A DNA stretch of 64,000 nt from Rhizobium etli 8C-3 (GTDB taxonomy: Bacteria > Pseudomonadota > Alphaproteobacteria > Rhizobiales > Rhizobiaceae), in NCBI RefSeq assembly GCF_001908375.1, contig NZ_CP017244.1:868001-932000 (forward strand). Reading direction: 5' to 3'. Positions 34,567-42,244 of the stretch are shown here, in pieces. The translations under genes and the position numbers were made by a program. Numbering within the stretch: position 1 is the stretch's first letter; every line of letters starts with the position of its first letter. The notes under the pieces are model-generated. The model was not told where the DNA came from. It did not search any database and saw only the letters and a list, made by a program, of their open reading frames with translations.

Positions 34567-36209
34567 CAGCCGGCCTCCTTTTTTGAAGCGAGCCACCGAT
34601 AACCATATGGTGCCATTTTGACATTCAGCGTGGTCGATGCTTCGAAAACGTCTCCACTCGTCATGTCTTGCAGGCGCTCGCAGTGGACAGCATCGAGTGA
34701 TACCTCGACATCGACCGAGTGGTCGCCCAGGTTGTGCACCACCAGCAGGACGGAGCCGGCATCTTCAAATCCATATGCCAGGATCGCCGGGTGGTCTGCG
34801 GTCAGTCGCACAAAACGGCCCTGGGAGAAAATGACGTTCCGACGACGAAAGGTGATCAGCCGCTTGATGCAGCTAATCAGCGAGTCTGGATCCTTCTGCT
34901 GGCTTTCGACATTCACATGCTTGTATGAAAACGGGCCTCGCGAAATTGGAGGCTGACAGATCGTTTCGGCCTTAGCAGTCGAAAATCCGCCATTTCGTTC
35001 CGAAGACCATTGCATTGGTGTCCGCATGGCATTGCGTCCCTCTTGGGAAAGGTCCTCGCCCATTCCGATCTCATCGCCGTAGACGAATAGTGGTGGCCCG
35101 CGCAGGGAAAGAATGATGCTGAAGGCAAGTTCGATCCGCCGCTGGTCGCCGTCCAGCATCGGCGCCAGTCGGCGCCGGATGCCGCGGCCGAAGACCTGCA
35201 TGTTTTCCTCGGGAGCAAAAGCTTTGAAGACGACGTCCTTCAACTCCGGCGGCACGCGCGAAAAGTCCAGGTCGTCGAGATTGCGCAAGAAGTTTGCCCA
35301 GCCACACAGAACAGGCGGCTCGGGCAGCAAACTGAGCGCCTCGTAAATCGGCGCCGCCTCCTTTTTCGCCATCGCAGCAAAAATGTAGCAAGACAGCATG
35401 AAATTGAAGAGCAGTCCCAACTGATCGCCCTCGCCGAAGTAGAGGCTCATCTCACTTGGATCGAGATTGACTTCCCCAAGCAAAACGCCACCTGGCCGCC
35501 GCTTTTGCAGATACCCACCAACATCGCGCAATACTCCGTGAGGATCGCGTGGGTTTGCCCTTTCCAGCCCATTGTCGCCGATGATGAGCGGCGCTGCGTC
35601 CAAGCGGAAGCCGCTGATTCCAAATGCGAGCCAGTAGTCGACGACGCGTTCGATCTCCCAGCGAACCTCGGGATTGGCGAAGTTGAGTTCAGGCTGGAAG
35701 TGATAGAATTTGTGAAAGTAGTAGGCTCCTGCGACGTCGTCATACGTCCATAGCTTCGACTCCTCGCCGGGGAAGATCGACGTGGCGCCGGCTTCAATCG
35801 GCGGCGGATCATTGCTCCATACGTAATAATCGCGATAGCGCGTTTGATGGTCGCGTCGAGCGGCCTCAAACCAGGGATGTTCGTTTGATGTGTGATTGGC
35901 GACGAGATCGATGATCACCCGCATGCCTTGCTCGCCGGCCCTGTGGAGAAATTGCAGGAAGTCATTACGCGTTCCCACCTTCGGATTGATGGCGTAGAAG
36001 TCACTGACGTCATAGCCATTGTCTCGGTCCGGACTGCCATAGAAGGGCAACAGCCAGATACAAGTTACGCCGAGCTCACCGAGATATGGCAACTTTTCCG
36101 TCAGGCCGACGAAATCACCTATGCCATCGCCATTTCCGTCAGCGAATTTCTCGACATCCACGCCGTAGATAACGGCGTCGATATACCAGGGAACAATCGA
36201 TTCAGGCAT
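34566..36209 (-). CDS. GH13 alpha-amylase-family protein, trehalose synthase-like, altered NHD motif
   Basis: A 547-residue GH13 protein close in layout to maltose alpha-D-glucosyltransferase (TreS). It starts PWYIDAVIYGVDVEKFADGNGDGIGDF; region I is DLVANHTS (101-108), region II GFRLDAAP with nucleophile Asp204, and region III LLGEVNL with acid/base Glu246. Region IV, normally NHD(E), reads NLDD (310-313), so the third Asp is kept but the substrate-binding His is Leu. This change probably alters specificity or activity. A C-terminal beta domain follows (~450-545). No fused maltokinase is present. Its stop overlaps the LLM oxidoreductase start. Trehalose-type metabolism is plausible but not certain. 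Confidence 0.82.
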   Translation of the reverse strand: MPESIVPWYIDAVIYGVDVEKFADGNGDGIGDFVGLTEKLPYLGELGVTCIWLLPFYGSPDRDNGYDVSDFYAINPKVGTRNDFLQFLHRAGEQGMRVIIDLVANHTSNEHPWFEAARRDHQTRYRDYYVWSNDPPPIEAGATSIFPGEESKLWTYDDVAGAYYFHKFYHFQPELNFANPEVRWEIERVVDYWLAFGISGFRLDAAPLIIGDNGLERANPRDPHGVLRDVGGYLQKRRPGGVLLGEVNLDPSEMSLYFGEGDQLGLLFNFMLSCYIFAAMAKKEAAPIYEALSLLPEPPVLCGWANFLRNLDDLDFSRVPPELKDVVFKAFAPEENMQVFGRGIRRRLAPMLDGDQRRIELAFSIILSLRGPPLFVYGDEIGMGEDLSQEGRNAMRTPMQWSSERNGGFSTAKAETICQPPISRGPFSYKHVNVESQQKDPDSLISCIKRLITFRRRNVIFSQGRFVRLTADHPAILAYGFEDAGSVLLVVHNLGDHSVDVEVSLDAVHCERLQDMTSGDVFEASTTLNVKMAPYGYRWLASKKEAG

Positions 36210-36290
36210 CTGGGAACCCAGTTTGGACCACCCGATAGCGCGATAGGACGAAGGACAGCAGCGCTGTGATCTGCACCACCGATGAGACCC

Positions 36291-36503
36291 CTAGTGCGAT
36301 TGGCCCTCGTTCATGTCGGCGGGATCATAATTCGGATCCCAGTCTTTTTCCGGCTTTTGCCTGCCTGGAGGGTTCTTGTGAACCGTGGCATCCTCCGAAC
36401 CTGTTATGACGGTGGGCTTGGCGCTGTGGACGCCGGAAGCCTTTCTGTCTGCACGAGACCTCGCAAATTGCCCGGCTGCATCCTTTCTAGGGTTGCCACC
36501 CAT
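36291..36503 (-). CDS. Small hydrophilic protein, 70 residues
   Basis: A 70-residue, highly charged, Gly/Pro/Asp-rich protein starting MGGNPRKDAAGQFARSRADR, with no hydrophobic core, so probably unstructured. AAGGAGGG precedes ATG 36503. The ATG follows the TGA of the upstream small gene with one base between (TGAAATG), so the two are translationally coupled. No family is recognised. Composition and company (stress-type SDR, GH13) resemble small hydrophilic stress proteins; function is unknown. Confidence 0.65.
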   Translation of the reverse strand: MGGNPRKDAAGQFARSRADRKASGVHSAKPTVITGSEDATVHKNPPGRQKPEKDWDPNYDPADMNEGQSH

Positions 36504-36504
36504 T

Positions 36505-36708
36505 TCAGGTCCCTCCTTTTGTCTTGAAGGCATCGGAAAGATTTTTCTTCTCTGGATCACGATTGTTTTCACCAAGCGCGTCCCGATCATTGTCCGGATC
36601 GTCTTTCGGCGGAAGATAGCCTCGCGGAGTGTTGCCTTTGGGGCCTTCCCAACGTGGCGACTGATCAGTGGTTCCTGGTGGACCATTCTTCGGTGTATTC
36701 ATGCCCAT
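36505..36708 (-). CDS. Small hydrophilic protein, 67 residues
   Basis: A 67-residue protein starting MGMNTPKNGPPG, rich in Asn, Asp, Pro, Gly and Lys and without hydrophobic segments, so likely disordered. GGAGG stands before ATG 36708. It is the first of two coupled small genes. A GGAAC-N16-GGTT sequence at 36782-36806 looks like an EcfG general-stress promoter about 75 bp upstream. Function is unknown; a protective stress protein is a reasonable inference. Confidence 0.65.
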   Translation of the reverse strand: MGMNTPKNGPPGTTDQSPRWEGPKGNTPRGYLPPKDDPDNDRDALGENNRDPEKKNLSDAFKTKGGT

Positions 36709-36781
36709 CTTGGTCCTCCGTTTGTCTATGGGTTGTGGCAGGCTTGCTGGCTGCCGTCGCTGTAATCATTCCTGAGGGTCT

Positions 36782-36806
36782 AACCCTTGATCAACTCCAA
36801 TGTTCC
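36782..36806 (-). promoter_or_regulatory. Candidate EcfG (general stress sigma) promoter
   Basis: On the minus strand: GGAAC (36806-36802), 16-base spacer, GGTT (36785-36782). The alphaproteobacterial EcfG/RpoE4 consensus is GGAAC-N16/17-cGTT. It would start a transcript about 70 bases upstream of the small gene at 36708. Confidence 0.4.
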
Positions 36807-36910
36807 CAAGTCGGAGCAATGGGGATTTTGACCGTCGAGCCAGAAGCCGCCAGCAGATGCTCGCTGGCGCGCTTCAACTTGTCTTACCGGCAGGGTCCCG
36901 GCACTTGCCA

Positions 36911-37768
36911 TCAGATGATCGGTTTGCCCCCTGTAACGGCAATTGTTGCGCCTGAGACATAGCTCGACAGGGGATCGGCGAGCATTACATAGGTCGTCGC
37001 CAGTTCTGCCGGCTGCCCGGGGCGCTGCATGGGAACCTGTTTTCCGAAGTTCCTGACTGCGTCCTCCGGCAGGGTTGACGGGATCAGTGGCGTCCAGATT
37101 GGCCCGGGTGCCACTGCATTCGCCCGAATTCCCTTGTCCGCAAGCATTTGGGCGAGGCCAGCGGTAAAGTTCTGGATGGCGCCTTTTGTTGTGGCATAGG
37201 CAAGCAGGTGTGGGCTTGGACTGTCAGCGTTGATCGAGGCAGTGTTGATAATGGCGCTGCCCGGTTTCATGTGCGTAACAGCTGCTTTGCAAAGGTAGAA
37301 CATCGCATGGATATTGACCTTGAATGTCAGCTCCCATTCCTGGTCACTTATCTCTCCAATGTCGCTAAAGCTTGCCTGGTGAGCGGCATTGTTGACGAGA
37401 ATATCGATGCCGCCGAGTTCTGCCCTGGCCGTATCGATGATGTGGCGGCAATGCACCGGATTTTGGATGTCGCCGCGCATGAGGATGGCTTTGCGACCGG
37501 CTTTTTCGACCCATTTTTTTGTTTCATTTGCGTCGTCATCCTCGTCCAGATAGGCGATGAGAACATCGGCACCTTCACGAGCGTAAGCGATCGCGACGGC
37601 GCGGCCAATACCGCTGTCGCCGCCGGTGATGATCGCCTTCTTGTCCTTGAGGCGACCAGAACCACGGTACGTATGTTCGCCATGGTCAGGCAATGGCGAC
37701 ATGGCTTTCGTCGATCCGGGCATTGGCTGTCTCGGGGTGTCGAAGGGCGGGGCAGGATAGTGTGGCAT
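36911..37768 (-). CDS. SDR oxidoreductase, general-stress-protein-39/YghA type
   Basis: A 285-residue short-chain dehydrogenase with the ~45-residue Pro-rich N-terminal extension (HYPAPPFDTPRQPMPG) of the GSP39/YghA group. The NAD(P) motif is AIITGGDSGIGRAVA (~45-59), then VNNAAHQ, and the active-site YATTK (Tyr/Lys near 195-199) with the Ser in NTASIN. YghA-type enzymes reduce small aldehydes or ketones and are often under general-stress control. GGGAG precedes ATG 37768. It is on the same strand as the small hydrophilic genes downstream (200 bp). The substrate is not known. Confidence 0.88.
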   Translation of the reverse strand: MPHYPAPPFDTPRQPMPGSTKAMSPLPDHGEHTYRGSGRLKDKKAIITGGDSGIGRAVAIAYAREGADVLIAYLDEDDDANETKKWVEKAGRKAILMRGDIQNPVHCRHIIDTARAELGGIDILVNNAAHQASFSDIGEISDQEWELTFKVNIHAMFYLCKAAVTHMKPGSAIINTASINADSPSPHLLAYATTKGAIQNFTAGLAQMLADKGIRANAVAPGPIWTPLIPSTLPEDAVRNFGKQVPMQRPGQPAELATTYVMLADPLSSYVSGATIAVTGGKPII

Positions 37769-37972
37769 GGCGATCTCCCGGATTGCGTGTTAAGGTTCTT
37801 AGGCCATTTGGAGATGATCCTCGAAAGCTGGACGGCGCCTAGCGTTCGCGTGACGATTGATCTGCCCGCTTTTGTGCCCCTGAGTGGTTGCCGGGGCGAT
37901 GCAGGCGACTGGAACGCGTTTCGGGTCTCCTTGGCTGTGTCTTAAAACAACTTCCAAAGACGCTTAGAGTTC

Positions 37973-38194
37973 CTACGATTGCTTTGTCGTAAGCGTGTCG
38001 CGAAGCAGTTTCGAAAGCTCCGCCTCGTCCCGCACGCCGAATTCAAACCAGTCAATGAGGGCTTTCGCCTGCACGATGGCCGCCTCGCTCGAGGGCTCGC
38101 AATCTTGCTCGGTACACCATTCGCGAAGAACGCGATCGAGCATGTTCAAGGTTTCGCTTGTCAGCGGTTCCTTCGGCCAGTCCGTCTTTGCCAT
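37973..38194 (-). CDS. Small hypothetical protein, 73 residues
   Basis: A 73-residue, mostly helical acidic protein starting MAKTDWPKEPLTSET, with two Cys in WCTEQDCEPSS and an amphipathic C-terminal helix (ALIDWFEFGVRDEAEL). GGGGTAACC precedes ATG 38194; an upstream in-frame start lacks such a site. I do not recognise a family. It stands between stress-type oxidoreductase genes on the same strand. Confidence 0.6.
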   Translation of the reverse strand: MAKTDWPKEPLTSETLNMLDRVLREWCTEQDCEPSSEAAIVQAKALIDWFEFGVRDEAELSKLLRDTLTTKQS

Positions 38195-38341
38195 GGTTAC
38201 CCCGTTTTTGGACGACGATAGCGACCCACGGACAATGAGCAATCACCAGAAAGCCACACGCGCCGAAAATCTGAGCGGCCCGGTTATGAACCTTCGAACC
38301 GGTGGCGATGGCTTGGCGCGATAGCCGTTTTGCGACTGACC

Positions 38342-39445
38342 CTATTTTTTGCGAGGATGCTCCACGTCTCTTCCAGCTTCGATCATATTGCCGCGACGCT
38401 TTGCAATAACGGCCTGGCGCAGTGTCCTTGCTGCGTTTCGGACCTCGTTCTGCATATCGAGATCCTTTTCGAAGGTGACGTGGCTGGTGGCATATGCCTC
38501 CCAGTAGCCGATGTAGCGATCGATTTCAGCGAGCGCTCCGGCGGAGATCAGCTCCATCGAGCGCAACCAGTCTGATACGCTTCGCCGGACATTCTCTGCC
38601 CCTTCCGTATCCCCGTGGACGACGACCGAGAACAGGCGATCCTTGAGATGCCTGGGGTAGTTCCACCCCTTTACCTCAATTGCCTTTGCTTCGCGGGCGT
38701 GTTTGCCATGAGTGCTTGTCGGATCCGGATTGCCACCGTCTGCGCAAACAAGTCGGTCCATCATGAGCTTCAGTGGAGAGGAGGTCGCGTACCAGTTGAC
38801 TGGGGTTACGATCATGATGCCGTGTGCCTCGACCCACAGCGGATAGATGTCGTTCATCCAGTCGTGGATTTGCCCGAGAGAGTAGTTCGGATAGCACGAG
38901 CACGGCCAGTGACATAGGGGTGCCGCTGTGGAGAAGCACGACTTGCATGGATGGATCTGCCGCCCATATTCCGACGCAATACGGCTAAGGTCGAGGACCT
39001 TGACTTTGAAATCGGAGTTTTCCTGGAATATCTGCTTCGCCAGTTGGATCATCCTGTAACTTTTCGATAGTTCGCCGGGACAGGTGTGTTCGCTGCGCGA
39101 CGATCCATTGATCAAAAGCACCCTCGACGGTCCATTTGCATCCTCGTGGCGCGATTGCGCCTCCTGAACCGCGCGCCGAGCCTTGAGCCAGTCCGCAGAA
39201 AGCTCGTAGTCTGGGTCGAAGAAATTCGGGCCAGCTTTCCTCGTCACTGGACTCTTGCGGGAGTGCAGATAGGCCTGCCAGGCTGCAGATGCCACCTTAT
39301 CGATTTCGGCTGCCAAATCTGCGAAAGCTTTGTCCCTGAACTGGTTCAGGAACCGCTTCTTGAATTCCCTCTCATCGAGACGAGGACTAGGACTTCCCCT
39401 GCGCGGTTCGAGGGCGTCCAGGCTGGATAAAATTTCATGAGACAT
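38342..39445 (-). CDS. Flavodoxin-fold NAD(P)H-dependent FMN reductase-like protein
   Basis: A 367-residue protein. A helical N-terminal region (~1-110) is followed by an NADPH-dependent FMN-reductase/flavodoxin-like domain. It has VLLINGSSRSEHTCPGE (FMN phosphate loop, ~125-141), ILDL-type spacing, HPCKSCFSTAAPLCHWPCSCYPNY (five Cys) and GIMIVTPVNWYATSSPLKLMMDRLVC (FMN binding). The Cys cluster resembles the multimeric flavodoxin WrbA-like/iron-sulfur flavoprotein group. GGGAGG before ATG 39445 fixes the start. It probably reduces quinones or other small electrophiles under stress; this is inferred from fold and neighbours. Confidence 0.8.
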   Translation of the reverse strand: MSHEILSSLDALEPRRGSPSPRLDEREFKKRFLNQFRDKAFADLAAEIDKVASAAWQAYLHSRKSPVTRKAGPNFFDPDYELSADWLKARRAVQEAQSRHEDANGPSRVLLINGSSRSEHTCPGELSKSYRMIQLAKQIFQENSDFKVKVLDLSRIASEYGRQIHPCKSCFSTAAPLCHWPCSCYPNYSLGQIHDWMNDIYPLWVEAHGIMIVTPVNWYATSSPLKLMMDRLVCADGGNPDPTSTHGKHAREAKAIEVKGWNYPRHLKDRLFSVVVHGDTEGAENVRRSVSDWLRSMELISAGALAEIDRYIGYWEAYATSHVTFEKDLDMQNEVRNAARTLRQAVIAKRRGNMIEAGRDVEHPRKK

Positions 39446-39901
39446 TAAAGCCTCCCACATGTCAGCAAGTCCACGGGAACGTCCGCCGCGCTGTCGCTCC
39501 TTAGCGACCGTCCGCACAAGGAGGCGCCAGTGGCCGAACGTGAAGCATCACCCTTGCGTGAAAGAGCGTATCGGCTCTTGGGACCTGCGGCAAACCCAAA
39601 GGGTGGGGCTGGCAAATGGGTATCGCGTCCGCAAGAACGGGACGACGGTCTCGACGAGTTTGAGAGAAGATCCAAAGGCACGAGGGTCGCATCCTACGCA
39701 TCGGCATCGTTTCAGCAGGTAAGAGTGTCGAGACATCGCGGTGAAAACGACAATCGGCTCAGGAACCATCCTTTCCGGCAGGAGTTGAGCGCACGAGCGA
39801 TCACAGGGCAATCCGGTCGAGGCCTGTAAGAGGCACCCGGCGCGTGTTCGCAGTGCCATTGCGCGCTGTGATGTGACCCGCAAATCTATAGGAGAAACAT
39901 C
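39446..39901. other. Divergent intergenic region
   Basis: A 456-bp stretch between the FMN reductase (minus) and the DUF883-like gene (plus). Open frames on both strands lack ribosome-binding sites and motifs. An EcfG-like promoter match is at 39762-39786. Confidence 0.45.
39762..39786 (+). promoter_or_regulatory. Candidate EcfG promoter before the small membrane protein gene
   Basis: GGAAC (39762-39766), 16-base spacer, AGTT (39783-39786), about 115 bp upstream of ATG 39902. It is close to the EcfG consensus GGAAC-N16/17-cGTT. Confidence 0.35.
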
Positions 39902-40312
39902 ATGGCTAAAGGCGACACAACCCTCTCGCAAGACCTCGACGCCGACGTCGAGCTACAGGCTCATCTCGCCGCGCTTGAGGCCGAAACGGCGTCCGACAGC
40001 GGCCCGCCGCAAGCATATTCTTTCCAGCGGGTGAGAGAAGACCTTGATCATGTGCGGGACGAGATCGAAAATATCCGCTCAAGGCTGTCAGTCGTCAAAC
40101 AGCAGGCGGTAGTTGTCGCCAAGTCCAATCTCGAATGGGCCGACGCGAGCGCTCATGACCAACTCGGCAGCTACCCTTGGGCGAAGCTTGCCGGTGCCAT
40201 GGCCGCGACCGCTTTTGGCGTGCGGGTGCTGAGACACCTTCCTGTGAATGCGATCGCGACGGTCGCGATCTCCTTGATCGTCGCTCGCCTCGAGGCGAAA
40301 TCGCGCCGATAG
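39902..40312 (+). CDS. Small membrane-anchored coiled-coil protein (DUF883/ElaB-like)
   Basis: A 136-residue protein starting MAKGDTTLSQDLD. The acidic N-terminal half has a predicted coiled coil (FQRVREDLDHVRDEIENIRSR, ~46-66). The C-terminal third is hydrophobic (LAGAMAATAFGVRVL and AIATVAISLIVARL), giving a membrane anchor. The layout resembles ElaB/YqjD/DUF883 proteins, which are stress-induced inner-membrane proteins that bind ribosomes; the sequence match itself is weak. TAGGAG precedes ATG 39902. The frameshifted HD-domain gene starts 10 bp downstream behind a similar site, so they share an operon. Confidence 0.6.
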   Translation: MAKGDTTLSQDLDADVELQAHLAALEAETASDSGPPQAYSFQRVREDLDHVRDEIENIRSRLSVVKQQAVVVAKSNLEWADASAHDQLGSYPWAKLAGAMAATAFGVRVLRHLPVNAIATVAISLIVARLEAKSRR

Positions 40313-40322
40313 GAGAAACTAG

Positions 40323-40752
40323 ATGCAATCGGAACAGCATCTCCAGCACGCTATTCAGATCGCAACCGAGGCTCACGACGGCCAGCAGGACAAACTCGGA
40401 AAGCCTTACTTTGACCACTGCCGAAGGGTCGCGGACGCGGTCTCTGGCGACGAAGAGAAAGTGGTCGCCTACCCTTCACGATGTGCCTGAGAAGGCTTGG
40501 GGATGGACGCTGGATCGGTTGAAGGAAGAGGGCTTTTCCCAGGCCGTCCTCACCGCGGTCGATGCCTTGACGAAAAGGCAAGGCGAGGAAGACGAGGTCT
40601 TTGTGCGGCGGGCAATCGCCAACCGGCTGGCACGGCCTGTCAAGCAGGCGGATCTCGAGGACAATCTTGACCAAGCGCGGCAAATGGGAAGCGACACGCT
40701 AAAATACGAGCGCGGACTTGCGATCATTGCGGAAGCCTCTTCAGCAGATTGA
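40323..40752 (+). pseudogene. HD-domain phosphohydrolase gene disrupted by a +1 frameshift
   Basis: The first frame starts at ATG 40323 (TAGGAG upstream) and reads MQSEQHLQHAIQIATEAHDG ... DKLGKPYFDH, typical of RelA/SpoT-like HD phosphohydrolases, but stops at 40488-40490. The rest, beginning LHDVPEKAWGW with the HD motif and ending at 40752, continues in the next frame. Removing one C from the CCC at 40472-40474 joins them as VVAYLHDVPE and gives a protein of about 142 residues with the full fold (RVADAV, LHDVPE, LTKRQGE, VKQADLEDN). Such proteins hydrolyse nucleotides, for instance (p)ppGpp. It is either a recent pseudogene or a sequencing error in a C-run. Confidence 0.75.
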
Positions 40753-41200
40753 CAAAAAGTGTCGAAATGGTCCGGTTCCACGAAGGCGATGGGTCTTTGC
40801 GCATGACCTGAAATTTGCCGCTTCAGACACGCCCGAAGACAAAGTTGAAATCGGCAGGTTTCAGTTTGATCCACTGGTTTGGTCCGAGGAAGAACTTCAG
40901 TGAAGAGATAAAGAACTTAAACGAGGTTCTTGAATGTATTGACGAATATCCGAGGCGCAAGTGCATTGCCGAGGGCGTGCCGGAGGGCCGCTTGCGGTTC
41001 GATGGACCGAGCACGGACCGCAATATTGGGGAACGCCCAGGCGGCCAAACCATTCCCATGCTTCAAATCTCGCAACTCACCTACGGCGGACAATTGCCGG
41101 TGCCACCTGTTGTCGGCTTGCCTTTCGCGCCTTCGATCCGAAGCGGCGCAGTGTGCTGTTCTGCCGGCTGACCCGCGCCTGCCGACGCGAGCCGCACCGC
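40753..41200. other. Intergenic region without a supported gene
   Basis: A 448-bp stretch between converging genes. Several frames are open, but none has a ribosome-binding site with a recognisable protein. It may hold decayed coding DNA. Confidence 0.4.
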
Positions 41201-41515
41201 TTACTCCGCCACCTTGGTCTTAATCTGTGTTCCCGAATCCAGCACGATATGCAGCGTCCGGATCATGTCGGCGGCCAACAGAAGTGCTGTCTTGATTTCA
41301 CCGGTCTTGCGTCGCTCGACTGTCACTTCGATCGCTTGCAAGTCGAAGATCGCATCGTAGTTCGTATTGCTGCTCGGTATCCCGGTGCGCTCTCGCAGCT
41401 TATGTATTGCCTCGACTGCACGTTGCAGCAGTAGGCGTCTTTCGGAAGTGCTCAGCTTTTCGACCCTGTTGGCGGCACGGATGATTTCGGCAATAAAGTC
41501 GTTGGTAGAGGTCAT
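41201..41515 (-). CDS. Hypothetical protein, 104 residues
   Basis: A 104-residue, largely helical soluble protein starting MTSTNDFIAEIIRAANRVEK. GGGAGACC stands just before ATG 41515, and the composition looks coding. It contains TSERRLLLQRAVEAIHKLRER and a C-terminal helix LLLAADMIRTLHIVL. No known family or catalytic motif is visible. It is transcribed alone on the minus strand within the stress region. Confidence 0.6.
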   Translation of the reverse strand: MTSTNDFIAEIIRAANRVEKLSTSERRLLLQRAVEAIHKLRERTGIPSSNTNYDAIFDLQAIEVTVERRKTGEIKTALLLAADMIRTLHIVLDSGTQIKTKVAE

Positions 41516-41912
41516 AGAGGTCTCCCGAGTTTCATCGGAGGCAATAACTTGTCAAATGGCGACGATGGAAAGATCCGCTATTTCAACTGGTTGGGTACTG
41601 AAGTTGATGTTCATCCTTAGGTACGTCCGATCTCCGGACTGGGTTCGCTGACGGCAGGCTTTTGACCATGAACTGCGCCTGCCGCACCAGATTGCCTATC
41701 GTGCCGGCAGTTCCCGGATCGCCATGATGCGACTGTGTCATCGAGGGCGGGGGCTACCATACCGCCGAGGAACGACGTTTCAAAAGGTGCCCTCAACGAT
41801 GTCTTATCAAGCCGCACGATGGAGATGGCTGAGAAAAGATACTCGCTGCTGCATCCATTTCGATGCAGCCGCGTTGAACTGCGAGTTCCACGAAAGATTG
41901 AAGGATTACCAA
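41516..41912. other. Intergenic region with a hairpin before the next small gene
   Basis: A 397-bp stretch without a gene. A perfect 8-bp stem (GCTGCATC, 6-base loop, GATGCAGC; 41848-41869) lies about 45 bp upstream of ATG 41913 and would be in the leader of that gene. Confidence 0.4.
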
Positions 41913-42170
41913 ATGACCTTCCCATCACCGATGACAGACGTTCCTTCCCGACGCTTCAAAGAAGCAAGTGATGCCGCGCGCAAGGCTTTGGAACAGCTGA
42001 TTGCAAACGCCCAGGAAGCAGGATGGGGCACTGAAGAAATCACCGTCGCTTTTGCCGAGGCTGCAAATTTCCTCAAGGATGCCCATCGCAAGGAGCCTGA
42101 CCCGGCTGGCAATTCTTCGATAAGTGGCGCTGCAAAAGAGCAGATCGGCCATGGCGAGCTCTACGATTGA
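41913..42170 (+). CDS. Hypothetical protein, 85 residues
   Basis: An 85-residue soluble protein starting MTFPSPMTDVPSRRFKEASD. Helical residues ~14-55 include AARKALEQLIANAQEAGWG and EEITVAFAEAANFL, followed by a polar tail. AAGGA precedes ATG 41913. I do not know the family, but the codon use and RBS support a real gene. It is the last gene of the stress region and converges with the peptide ABC transporter operon (stops 75 bp apart). Confidence 0.6.
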   Translation: MTFPSPMTDVPSRRFKEASDAARKALEQLIANAQEAGWGTEEITVAFAEAANFLKDAHRKEPDPAGNSSISGAAKEQIGHGELYD

Positions 42171-42244
42171 TTGTCGTGACGGTCATATTGTTGATGCAGG
42201 GGTTGCGGTGGGGTCTTCGCGACGTGTTACCTGCCATCGACAAC

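Noticed and set aside
39530..39829. Plus-strand frame of 99 codons
   Set aside because: Arg/Ser-rich shadow composition with competing frames on both strands; lies in a promoter region.
40815..41171. Plus-strand frame of about 118 codons
   Set aside because: No ribosome-binding site or family resemblance; other frames in the same stretch are just as open.
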